Of a stretch of DNA of 17,458 bases, positions 1 to 6,372 are shown piece after piece; position 1 is the stretch's first letter, and the number at the start of each line of letters is the position of its first letter. The notes under the pieces are model-generated. The model saw only the letters and a list, made by a program, of their open reading frames with translations. It did not search any database and was not told the origin of the DNA. The translations under genes and the position numbers were made by a program. The DNA is from Sulfidibacterium sp964473895 (GTDB lineage: Bacteria; Bacteroidota; Bacteroidia; Bacteroidales; F082). The stretch lies in assembly GCA_964473895.1 (NCBI GenBank), contig CAYYRE010000054.1, positions 1 to 17,458 of the forward strand, written 5' to 3'.

Positions 1-533
1 TGCGAGGTATTGGCGTAACGCAGATCCAGCATATCAATACCAAAGGTACCTTCATCGGCTTCCATGGAAAGCTGAATAAACGAACCCAAATGGGGTGTAA
101 TGGCTCCGCCGTAGTATAAGCTCAACGATTGCGGAAACTCCGCATTGTTGTTTTGTGTTCCCGGAATATCTTTGGCTACATGGGTAAAACCTGTTTTAAA
201 GGCCATGGAAATCGAAGAAATGTGCAGTAATTTGAGAACATCTCTTGTTTTATTCCCCTTGGAGTTGGATTCTTTTTGCACCAGGGTTTTGATATTGGTC
301 ATGGTATAACCATTCAGTTTAAACTGTCTGCCAAACGAAGTAAGTTCCGGAAAGACGGTATGGCAGGCCATACAGGACAAACCTGTCTGCCTGGCAAAAC
401 TGGGTATGGCTTCCGCTGAGGAAGGCATGAATGAGAAGGTTAAAAACAGGGCCATCAATCCTAAAAACCCTGATTTTGTTTTGTTGAGGAGAAGCATTTT
501 CGTGTTTTTCCCCGATCGATAAAATTTTTTCAT
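1..533 (-). CDS. Single-heme c-type cytochrome, partial (3' end beyond window)
   Basis: The minus-strand frame is open from an ATG at 533-531 to the window edge, giving 177 visible codons. The N-terminus is basic, followed by a hydrophobic stretch at about residues 22-36 and an SSAEA cleavage-like site at 38-42. This predicts export. Immediately after comes IPSFARQTGLSCMACH with C54, C57 and H58, a CxxCH heme-attachment site, then FPELTSFGRQFKLNGYT. From family knowledge, this IPxFAR...CxxCH...FP.L..FGR.F..NGY pattern begins exported cytochromes whose remainder is often a beta-rich, outer-membrane-like domain. The visible LSLYYGGAITPHLGSFIQLS fits such strands. Met13 (497-495) is an alternative start giving a more usual signal-peptide length. 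It follows the terminator of the ATPase operon, so it is probably a separate unit. I found no clear TAnnTTTG box in 534-690; a GGCTG/CAGCC hairpin sits there at 599-613. The link to copper is by position only. Confidence 0.8.
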   Translation of the reverse strand, partial: MKKFYRSGKNTKMLLLNKTKSGFLGLMALFLTFSFMPSSAEAIPSFARQTGLSCMACHTVFPELTSFGRQFKLNGYTMTNIKTLVQKESNSKGNKTRDVLKLLHISSISMAFKTGFTHVAKDIPGTQNNNAEFPQSLSLYYGGAITPHLGSFIQLSMEADEGTFGIDMLDLRYANTS

Positions 534-690
534 TGCATTAATTTTTTGGTGGTTAAAAAATAAATTACGGAATCACTCCATCATTATTTGAATCCCCCGG
601 CTGGTTCACAGCCTGTTGAGTTTTCAAAATCGAAACGGTATTTCTTAATGTTTAATCCGCTTAAGGGTTTATGTATTATTGAAATGGTGT

Positions 691-740
691 AAAAGCAGCC
701 GGGGCATCCGGATTTACCCGGATCGCCCCGGAGAAGCTGC
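691..740 (-). terminator. Strong rho-independent terminator closing the ATPase operon
   Basis: On the minus strand, 10 nt after the stop of the Met-rich gene, there is a long GC-rich hairpin. GCAGC (740-736) pairs with GCTGC (699-695), and inside it GGGGC and ATCCGG pair with CCGGAT and GCCCC around a GTAAA-like loop. TTTT follows at 694-691. This is the clearest terminator of the window and marks the end of the transcription unit that starts near 6282. Confidence 0.9.
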
Positions 741-749
741 ACGGAACAA

Positions 750-1403
750 TCAATTGTGTTTATGCATCCCGCTCCCCTGATGTTGCATACGTTGCATCAT
801 TTCCTGCATCAGGGTACAGGTTTCCATCATCTTAGCCTTTTCCTCCTTGGTTTTCGGCATCATCTTCATCATTTTGGCTTTCATTTCCGGATCCATCTTG
901 GCCATCATTTCATTTTTCTGGGACATATCGCCACTCTTCAGCATCTGTACCATCCGGGCATTCATCATGACCATTTTCTCTCTTTGGGCTTTGTCTTTCG
1001 GCATCATTTGCATCATCATGGCATACATTTCATCTTTTTGTTTCTTGGTAATTTTACCGTTGCCATTGACTTTCTTTGCATTTTCCATCATTTGCATCAT
1101 GTGTTGACGCATCATCATCATTTTTGCCATCAAGGCCTGTTGATCCTTTTTGCCCGACATTTTTTTCATATCCTGCATGTTACCCATTTTACCCTTCATT
1201 CCTTTCATTTTCATTTTTTCTTTGGGGGTTGCCGAGCAATCTCCACTTTTGGTTACGGAATCAGGCTGTAAAGCCGAAGCTTCCATTACGGTTACGGTTT
1301 CCCCTGCACGAAATGCGGGGCTTGACATAGTTGTTGCGGCGAAGGCTGCTCCCGTAAAGGTAAAGACAGCCAGTGCCATAAATGTTAGAATTTGTTTTTT
1401 CAT
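750..1403 (-). CDS. Exported methionine-rich, probable copper-binding protein
   Basis: The product has 217 residues from the ATG at 1403, where MKKQILTFMALAVFTFTGAAFA is a textbook signal peptide. The frame is open further upstream to 1502 but that part is not signal-like and runs into the preceding gene. By my count about 47 residues are Met, in clusters such as MAKMMMM (92-98), MMQMM (102-106), YAMMMQMM (127-134) and KMMKMM (177-182), mixed with Lys. Met thioethers favour Cu+ and Ag+, so periplasmic metal binding is inferred. Residues 132-155 and 180-203 form an internal repeat built on xMMPKxK...KM. A segment at 113-117 (NGNGK) recalls a degenerate EF-hand loop. Cys56 and Cys196 are the only cysteines, and the tail ends HKHN. 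It is the last gene of the operon, 61 nt after the DUF2231 gene. I recognise no named family. Confidence 0.85.
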   Translation of the reverse strand: MKKQILTFMALAVFTFTGAAFAATTMSSPAFRAGETVTVMEASALQPDSVTKSGDCSATPKEKMKMKGMKGKMGNMQDMKKMSGKKDQQALMAKMMMMRQHMMQMMENAKKVNGNGKITKKQKDEMYAMMMQMMPKDKAQREKMVMMNARMVQMLKSGDMSQKNEMMAKMDPEMKAKMMKMMPKTKEEKAKMMETCTLMQEMMQRMQHQGSGMHKHN

Positions 1404-1464
1404 TTTTTCTAATTTTAAATAGTGTATAATAATTGATTTGATGACTTGAATCTTTTTCCTCTTT

Positions 1465-2112
1465 TTAATGTGTGTGCCCATCATGTGAATGGCTGCCGGC
1501 ATCGTGCGTAGGAGACGGTTGCCGGACCGTATCGGCAGTGTGGTGCCCCACCGTGTCGTTTTTCATGTCTTGATGGCCGTCTTTTGTCTCCCCATGGGAA
1601 TGTTCCATCATTTCACCGGCGTCATGCGAATCTTCGGCACCATGGTGATGTTCGCCCCCATGCATTTCCAGCATCATTTTTTCCATGGGTTTTACACCGG
1701 CACCCTGTTCATAAACCATCTGACCGCCAAGGTAGGCCGAGTAAACAAGAACTCCCGAAGAGGCCAGCAAAAGAAATGCAATGAGTGTAAGCTCTTTGAT
1801 TTTTATCTTTTGTTTCCTTATAATGAACCACACAGCGATGAGGACAAAAGCCGAGGTAATGATATACCCCAATAATTCGTGCGTTTCCATAATTTCATGA
1901 ATGGCTTCGTTGTGCACCACACGCCCTGCTTCGTACAAACCGCTGGCAAAGGCCACCAGGATACTGATACCGCCAAGTATCAACAGCCAGTACAAAACTG
2001 TTTTCAGCTCTTCTCTTTTGTTTTTGTAGAAAACAGCAAGAAGACTGATAAAAGTTGCCGTAATCAAAAGTGCAATGGGAAAATGCACGATAATGGGGTG
2101 AATTGTTTCCAT
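1465..2112 (-). CDS. DUF2231 membrane protein with His-rich C-terminal tail
   Basis: The product has 215 residues. It begins METIHPIIVHFPIALL, the hallmark of the DUF2231 family, whose conserved histidines (here H5 and H10) lie at the edge of the first membrane helix. Four hydrophobic segments are visible at about 8-29, 38-58, 82-98 and 107-128, with more histidines between helices (H67, H72, H78). From about residue 142 the protein turns into a polar tail with Met (MEKMMLEM) and about 15 His in runs such as GGEHHHGAEDSHD and SHSHDGHTH. Such tails commonly bind Cu, Zn or Ni ions; copper is inferred from the neighbours. The family's biochemical role is not settled. Members often sit beside c-type cytochromes, as here, where the cytochrome gene ends 49 nt upstream, so a redox or heme/metal role at the membrane is plausible. 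Confidence 0.85.
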   Translation of the reverse strand: METIHPIIVHFPIALLITATFISLLAVFYKNKREELKTVLYWLLILGGISILVAFASGLYEAGRVVHNEAIHEIMETHELLGYIITSAFVLIAVWFIIRKQKIKIKELTLIAFLLLASSGVLVYSAYLGGQMVYEQGAGVKPMEKMMLEMHGGEHHHGAEDSHDAGEMMEHSHGETKDGHQDMKNDTVGHHTADTVRQPSPTHDAGSHSHDGHTH

Positions 2113-2161
2113 GTTTTTAAATTTTATTTGATATTGTTTTGTTCATTGTTCACACTCACAT

Positions 2162-2686
2162 TCAGCAGCCGCCCCGGCCCATCATTCCCCGGTTCATCAT
2201 ACCGTGACGGCCCTTTTTATTGGACTTCTTAACTCCTTTGGCATCCTGGAGTGTAGCCATACCGTAATGGTTACCCCATGCGTTAAGAATATAATTGGTC
2301 ACCTCCACCGCCTCTTGAGCATTGTTTACCTGAGGTGGCATGGGTGTGGTATAATGCACACCATTCACGGTGAGTGAACCGTTCGACCCGTTCATCACCT
2401 GTTGGATTACCCTTTTTTTAGAAACGGTTTTCAAAAAATCGGAACCTTTTAACGGGGGAAACGTACCGGGAATCCCCATGCCGTTTGCTTGGTGGCAAAC
2501 AACACACTTTTCCTGATAAATCCGCGCCCCTTCGGCATAACTCGCCCCATTATCACCAGTGGCAGTCTGTACACTTTCGGTTGCCGGTGTTTCATTGTTC
2601 ACAGCTTTCATGGCCATGCGGCCAAAAAAGAGGAAGACCATCACAAACAACAGGGCCAATAGGATGAACAAAACGGTTTTTTTCAT
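2162..2686 (-). CDS. Membrane-anchored class I c-type cytochrome
   Basis: The product has 174 residues. An N-terminal hydrophobic helix (about 3-22) lacks an obvious cleavage site and is probably a membrane anchor. A linker leads to YAEGARIYQEKCVVCHQANG with C61, C64 and H65 as the heme site. FPPLKGSDFL and the sixth-ligand region TTPMPP (M116) follow, with a final helix VEVTNYILNAWGN typical of cytochrome c class I. After the domain comes an unusual basic tail ending GMMNRGMMGRGGC, with Met pairs and a terminal Cys that could bind Cu+. The gene begins 27 nt after the P-type ATPase stop and shares its operon. An electron-transfer role in periplasmic copper redox chemistry is inferred. The partner oxidase or reductase is not identified. 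Confidence 0.88.
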   Translation of the reverse strand: MKKTVLFILLALLFVMVFLFFGRMAMKAVNNETPATESVQTATGDNGASYAEGARIYQEKCVVCHQANGMGIPGTFPPLKGSDFLKTVSKKRVIQQVMNGSNGSLTVNGVHYTTPMPPQVNNAQEAVEVTNYILNAWGNHYGMATLQDAKGVKKSNKKGRHGMMNRGMMGRGGC

Positions 2687-2713
2687 GATATTCAGTATTG
2701 AATGGATATTTGA

Positions 2714-5377
2714 TTATTGATTACGTAGCCGTAAAGCATTGCTAATGACCGAAACCGAGCTAAAGCTCATGGCTGCTGCAGCAATGATAGGACTCAACAG
2801 AATTCCGAAAAACGGATAAAGTACCCCGGCAGCAATAGGTACACCCACCGAATTGTACACAAAGGCAAAGAAGAGATTTTGTTTGATGTTTCGCATGACC
2901 TTTCGGCTCAACTGATGGGCTCTTACAATTCCATTAAGATCACCTTTAACCAGGGTGATTTCAGCACTTTGCATGGCAATATCGGTCCCCGTGCCCATGG
3001 CTATTCCAATGTTGGCCAGTGCCAGTGCAGGGGCATCATTGATACCGTCACCCGCCATGGCCACCACATGGCCCTGATCCTGCAACTCTTTTATTTTGTC
3101 ATACTTATCCTGAGGGAGACAATCTGCTTTAAAATCATCAATACCCATTTCTTCGGCAATGGCTTTGGCCGTATATTGGTTATCTCCGGTCAGCATAATC
3201 ACCTGAAGCCCTGCCTTATGCAATGCTTTAATGGCTTCGGCAGAGGTGTGTTTGATTTTGTCTGCCACACCGACCATTCCAAGAACGGTATTATCCATTA
3301 CCAGGAACATAACGGTTTGCCCCGTTTGCTGCCATTTTTTGGCCAATTCGTTTTTGTCGGCCGGTAGTTTGGCGCCAAAATATTCCACAAGACGGAGGTT
3401 TCCCAGTCCGATTTTTTGGCCGTTCAATCTGGCCTGTACGCCCATGCCCGTCACCGATTCAAAGTCTTCCACTTCTATAAGGTCAACCCCTTTTTCGCGA
3501 GCACCTTTTACTATGGCTTCTGCAACAGGATGTTCACTGTTTTTATCCACCGAAGCCGCCAATTGCAGAATTTCCTCATTGTTTTTTTCTTTGGTGAAGG
3601 AGAGATAGTCTTTCAATCCGGGTTTGCCTTCGGTGAGCGTTCCCGTTTTGTCCACCACAATGGTATCCACTTTATTCATCTCCTCTATGGCCCGGGCATC
3701 TTTGACCAGCACACCCGATTGGGCGGCACGGCCGGTGCCCACCATGATAGACATGGGTGTGGCTAACCCGAGGGCACAGGGACAGGCGATTACCAACACC
3801 GCAATGGCATTCACAAAAGCATAAACCAAAGCCGGTTGAGGTCCCCAGAAATACCAGACAACAAACGTAATGATAGCTGCCGAAACCACTATCTGTACAA
3901 AATATTTGGCCACCGTATCGGCCAGGTTTTGGATCGGTGCACGAGACCGGCTGGCTTTGTTCACCATATCGATGATCTGCGAAAGCAATGTATCCGATCC
4001 CACTTTTTCCGCTTTGATTTTAAATGTGGTTCGTCCGTTTACCGTTCCTCCGATGACCTTGTCCCCTACCGTTTTCTCGGTAGGAATCGGCTCACCGGTA
4101 ATCATTCCCTCATCAATAATGGCACTTCCTTCAAAGATGACGCCATCCACCGGAATCTTTTCGCCGGGGCGGATTTGCAGAATATCTCCCACCATGACTT
4201 GCTCCACAGGAATTTCCTGTTCTTTGCCATTGCGGATCACCCTTGCCACCGGGGGCACCAGGTTGAGCAACGCCTTAATGGCCGAATTGGTTTTGCTGTG
4301 GGCACGCAGTTCTAGGACTTGCCCCAAAAGGACAAGGGTCAGAATAACGGCTGCCGCCTCAAAGTAAAGATGCACATAACCGTTGGCATCTTTAAATTCA
4401 GATGGAAACAACCCCGGGAAGAACATCCCCAATACACTGAACAGGAACGCTGCACCTACGCCAAGCGAAATGAGGGTCCACATATTGGGAGACCAGCGGC
4501 GAACAGAATTCCATCCCCGGATAAAGAAGTCCCAACTCGAATAAAAAATAACCGGGACCGTCAGGACAAATTGTATCCAACGCCAAACCTCTTCAGGTGC
4601 TATTTTATCCAATTGTATAAAAGGAACATAATCGGACATGGAAATAAAAAGAACCGGAACCGAGAGAGCCAAAGCAACCCAGAAACGTTTGGCCATACTT
4701 AAGTAGGCCTTTTCTTCTTCGCTTTTTTCAACACCCTTTTCAGGGACAAGGTCCATACCGCATTTAGGACAGGAGCCGGGTTTGTCACTTTTCACTTCAG
4801 GGTGCATCGGGCAGGAATAAACCACCTGTTTAACCGCTGTTGCCGCCACCTCTTGAATAAGATGCATGCCACAAACCGGACAGTCGCCCGGCTGATCATA
4901 AGTCTTGTCGCCTTCGCAGCGCATGGGACAGTAATACACACCCGTTACCGTACTGCCGCTGATTTCTTTTTTGGCAGACGGACCGTGATCATGTTGATGA
5001 TTGTGGGCATGCACATGGCTATGCGCCGAATGGTCATGTTTCCCGCTTTCGTTTTCAGTACCTTCGGCAACGAGGTTCATGCCACATACAGGGCATTTTC
5101 CCGGTTTTTCATACGTTTTATCCCCTTCACAATGCATGGGACAGTAATATTTGCCCTTTCCGGCACCGGCGGTTTCTTTTTTGGCCGGAGCAGAAACATG
5201 ATGATGTTCATGCATATGGTCATGGCTATGACCCGAATGGTCATGTTTTCCGTTTTTGTCTTCTGCCCCTTGGGCAACAAGATGCATGCCGCAAACCGGA
5301 CAATCGCCCGGTTGGTCATATGTTTTATCGCCCTCACAATACATGGGACAGTAATATTTTTGTTTTTCGTTTTTCAC
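2714..5377 (-). CDS. copA: Cu+-exporting P1B-type ATPase with four heavy-metal-binding domains
   Basis: The product has 887 residues. It pumps Cu+ (possibly Ag+) out of the cytoplasm using ATP. The start is GTG at 5377; an in-frame stop lies just upstream and no ATG precedes the first domain. The N-terminus lacks the GMTCxxC HMA domain. It has instead four YHS/HMBD-like domains (YYCPM...CPVCGM pattern) at about 8-36, 77-105, 148-176 and 187-213, with two His-rich linkers at 44-60 and 114-131. The core follows: TGEP at 427-430, CPC at 532-534, DKTGT with phosphorylated D576, HP at 616-617, and GDGIND at 776-781. YN at 841-842 and MSFSS at 870-874 are the residues expected in the Cu+ (P1B-1) subgroup. 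It sits downstream of small membrane proteins and upstream of a cytochrome and metal-binding proteins. Some databases would name this architecture copB or silP. Confidence 0.95.
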   Translation of the reverse strand: MKNEKQKYYCPMYCEGDKTYDQPGDCPVCGMHLVAQGAEDKNGKHDHSGHSHDHMHEHHHVSAPAKKETAGAGKGKYYCPMHCEGDKTYEKPGKCPVCGMNLVAEGTENESGKHDHSAHSHVHAHNHQHDHGPSAKKEISGSTVTGVYYCPMRCEGDKTYDQPGDCPVCGMHLIQEVAATAVKQVVYSCPMHPEVKSDKPGSCPKCGMDLVPEKGVEKSEEEKAYLSMAKRFWVALALSVPVLFISMSDYVPFIQLDKIAPEEVWRWIQFVLTVPVIFYSSWDFFIRGWNSVRRWSPNMWTLISLGVGAAFLFSVLGMFFPGLFPSEFKDANGYVHLYFEAAAVILTLVLLGQVLELRAHSKTNSAIKALLNLVPPVARVIRNGKEQEIPVEQVMVGDILQIRPGEKIPVDGVIFEGSAIIDEGMITGEPIPTEKTVGDKVIGGTVNGRTTFKIKAEKVGSDTLLSQIIDMVNKASRSRAPIQNLADTVAKYFVQIVVSAAIITFVVWYFWGPQPALVYAFVNAIAVLVIACPCALGLATPMSIMVGTGRAAQSGVLVKDARAIEEMNKVDTIVVDKTGTLTEGKPGLKDYLSFTKEKNNEEILQLAASVDKNSEHPVAEAIVKGAREKGVDLIEVEDFESVTGMGVQARLNGQKIGLGNLRLVEYFGAKLPADKNELAKKWQQTGQTVMFLVMDNTVLGMVGVADKIKHTSAEAIKALHKAGLQVIMLTGDNQYTAKAIAEEMGIDDFKADCLPQDKYDKIKELQDQGHVVAMAGDGINDAPALALANIGIAMGTGTDIAMQSAEITLVKGDLNGIVRAHQLSRKVMRNIKQNLFFAFVYNSVGVPIAAGVLYPFFGILLSPIIAAAAMSFSSVSVISNALRLRNQ
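4739..5356 (-). repeat. Tandem HMBD-plus-His-linker repeats inside the ATPase gene
   Basis: Four copies of the CPM...CPxCGM domain lie at 5270-5356, 5063-5149, 4850-4936 and 4739-4819. The first three share CEGDKTY and a PGxCPVCGM core and are spaced 207 and 213 nt apart. The intervening segments are also related: both linkers start with a GKHDHS-type His stretch and contain an AKKE motif. So the repeated unit appears to be about 70 residues (domain plus linker). The fourth copy (HPEVKSDKPGSCPKCGMDL) is the more usual family sequence and lies next to the membrane core, suggesting it is the ancestral one. Confidence 0.85.
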
Positions 5378-5431
5378 TTTGTTTTATTTTTCTAATGAAT
5401 ACCGATTCAATTATGTTTTAGCGAAATTTTA

Positions 5432-5471
5432 TTTTTTCATTCCCGCGCCGGAAAGGCGCGGGAAGAAAAAA
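5432..5471. repeat. Long perfect hairpin between SHOCT gene and ATPase gene
   Basis: TTCCCGCGCC (5440-5449) is the exact reverse complement of GGCGCGGGAA (5455-5464), separated by a 5-nt loop. The arms extend with TTTTTT (5432-5437) on one side and AAAAAA on the other, around a short mismatch. In the direction of transcription the U-run lies before the hairpin and A-rich sequence follows, so it does not look like a standard terminator for the minus strand. It lies in the 120-nt spacer upstream of the ATPase, where it could protect or direct processing of the operon mRNA, or be a dispersed palindromic repeat. Confidence 0.6.
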
Positions 5472-5497
5472 ACCACTTTCATCCATCACCATGATGG

Positions 5498-5719
5498 TCA
5501 AAGACTTCTCAACATTTTATCATATTCTTCCTTTGAAATTTCCCCACGGGCAAATCTTTTGGATAAAATATCACGTGCTGTTTCGTGTTGAAACCGGCTT
5601 TCCGTTGATGTACGGAAAAACAGCAGATACAGGAACCAGGCAAAAAGGGCCATCATAATCAAGCCGCCAATCCACCAGAATCCCATTCCCCAACCGGTCA
5701 TATTTCCAAAATGCATCAT
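5498..5719 (-). CDS. Small membrane protein with SHOCT domain
   Basis: The product has 73 residues, with one hydrophobic helix at about 12-35 (GFWWIGGLIMMALFAWFLYLLF). The C-terminal short helical SHOCT motif is at about 48-73, with ARDILSKRFARGEISKEEYDKML the recognisable core. SHOCT (short C-terminal) domains are thought to mediate oligomerisation; the family's specific role in metal resistance is unknown. The start may be either of two adjacent ATGs (5719 or 5716). The stop of the upstream gene is only 4 nt away, so translation is probably coupled. A related SHOCT protein is encoded at 7098-7301. Confidence 0.85.
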   Translation of the reverse strand: MMHFGNMTGWGMGFWWIGGLIMMALFAWFLYLLFFRTSTESRFQHETARDILSKRFARGEISKEEYDKMLRSL

Positions 5720-5723
5720 AACT

Positions 5724-5921
5724 TTATTTTTTATAGTGAATAATTATTTTTTTTTGATGACTTGCTTCATGCAATGTGCAGGCGTCTTTTTGATCCGTCC
5801 CACAAGCCAAACATGCTTCATGTTCTTCTTTTCCTGAACGGTTCAAAAGTAAACCGAAGCCAAGAGCAATGGAAGCTGCCGCTATGAGAACAAATGCCAG
5901 AAAAAATATTTTTAAGAACAT
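5724..5921 (-). CDS. Small single-helix membrane protein with Cys/His cluster
   Basis: The product has 65 residues. It consists of a hydrophobic N-terminal helix at about 2-26 followed by a polar tail containing CLAC (C37, C40), C48, H51 and H55, and ending in a Lys-rich segment. The spacing of cysteines and histidines could bind a metal ion near the membrane surface. The layout (one helix, then a short Cys-containing tail) resembles NqrM-type maturation proteins, but the sequence match is too weak for me to assign that name. It lies between the CCG protein (31 nt upstream) and the SHOCT gene (4 nt downstream), so it is a member of the ATPase operon. Confidence 0.65.
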   Translation of the reverse strand: MFLKIFFLAFVLIAAASIALGFGLLLNRSGKEEHEACLACGTDQKDACTLHEASHQKKIIIHYKK

Positions 5922-5952
5922 GATTTTCTATTTTTTAATACCAAACATTGTT

Positions 5953-6270
5953 TTATCCGCAACAGGAAGGGCCTTTGTGTCCAAAGGTCTTTCTGTTTTC
6001 GTTGGCAAGGTTTTTTACAAATCCTTTAAAAAGACCGCGCGAACGGGTAGCCGGCACCTCTTTGAAATCAAAAGAAGCCCTTGTTAACGCCTCTCTGATA
6101 AGTTGGGGTGAAAGGAGTTGGGGATAATAATCCACTTCTACAAAATCAATCCCCAAATGCAGACCTTCAACCCCTTCCAGCTGGTTCAATTCGCGGAGAA
6201 CATTATTCTCATATTCCCCGGAAATGATTCTTTCCGATGAAAACCGGACGGTATTGAGAAAATTTTTCAT
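5953..6270 (-). CDS. HMA-like small protein with C-terminal CCG, first gene of ATPase operon
   Basis: The product has 105 residues from the ATG at 6270. An upstream in-frame ATG at 6333 would place the promoter and operator inside the gene and is rejected. Residues 1-75 (KNFLNTVRFSSERI... GVEGLHLGIDFVEVDYYP ... IREALTRASFDFKEV) have the alternating strand-helix-strand-strand-helix rhythm of a ferredoxin-like HMA fold. They lack the CxxC metal site at the usual position. A basic linker leads to the extreme C-terminus FGHKGPSCCG, where His98 and vicinal Cys103-Cys104 could make a metal site. I do not recognise a named family, so a cytoplasmic copper-handling role is inference from fold and place. 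The gene lies directly behind the operon promoter, with a leader of only about 12 nt. Confidence 0.7.
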   Translation of the reverse strand: MKNFLNTVRFSSERIISGEYENNVLRELNQLEGVEGLHLGIDFVEVDYYPQLLSPQLIREALTRASFDFKEVPATRSRGLFKGFVKNLANENRKTFGHKGPSCCG

Positions 6271-6284
6271 GACTTTTAATTTTA

Positions 6285-6304
6285 TACAAATGTAGTGTAC
6301 TACA
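6285..6304. promoter_or_regulatory. CopY/BlaI-like operator dyads overlapping the -7 box
   Basis: TACAAATGTA (6285-6294) fits the TACAnnTGTA box bound by CopY-type repressors. It shares its TGTA with a perfect inverted repeat TGTAGT-GT-ACTACA (6291-6304), the kind of half-site (ACTACA/TGTAGT) used by BlaI/MecI/CopY repressors. Both cover the -7 box, so a bound protein would block RNA polymerase. No BlaI/CopY gene is visible in the window. Part of the match (TACA..TG) is forced by the promoter consensus itself. Confidence 0.45.
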
Positions 6305-6320
6305 AAAAGATAGCTGTTAC
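6287..6320 (-). promoter_or_regulatory. Promoter of ATPase operon: GTAACA-N20-TACATTTG
   Basis: Minus strand: TACATTTG (6294-6287) matches the Bacteroidota -7 consensus TAnnTTTG. Exactly 20 nt upstream lies GTAACA (6320-6315), in the place where the usual -33 TTTG would be. The same arrangement with the same spacing occurs before 7301, 8322 and 10718. The predicted start of transcription is about 6282, giving a very short leader. Confidence 0.7.
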
Positions 6321-6372
6321 ACAATTTCTTCAAAGAGTTATATGTTTTTTAGGTTTGCAACCATCGGAAAAG

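Noticed and set aside
756..1271. 171-codon His/Phe-rich plus-strand frame
   Set aside because: It is the antisense of the Met-rich gene: ATG codons read as CAT (His) on the other strand. The minus strand has the signal peptide and operon context.
1404..1502. N-terminal extension of the Met-rich protein
   Set aside because: The added 33 residues overlap the end of the DUF2231 gene and hide a perfect signal peptide that starts at 1403.
5432..5471. Hairpin as an intrinsic terminator
   Set aside because: In the direction of transcription the U-run precedes the stem and A-rich sequence follows it.
6271..6333. N-terminal extension of the CCG protein
   Set aside because: It would place the -7 box and operator inside the coding region; the ATG at 6270 starts the folded domain directly.
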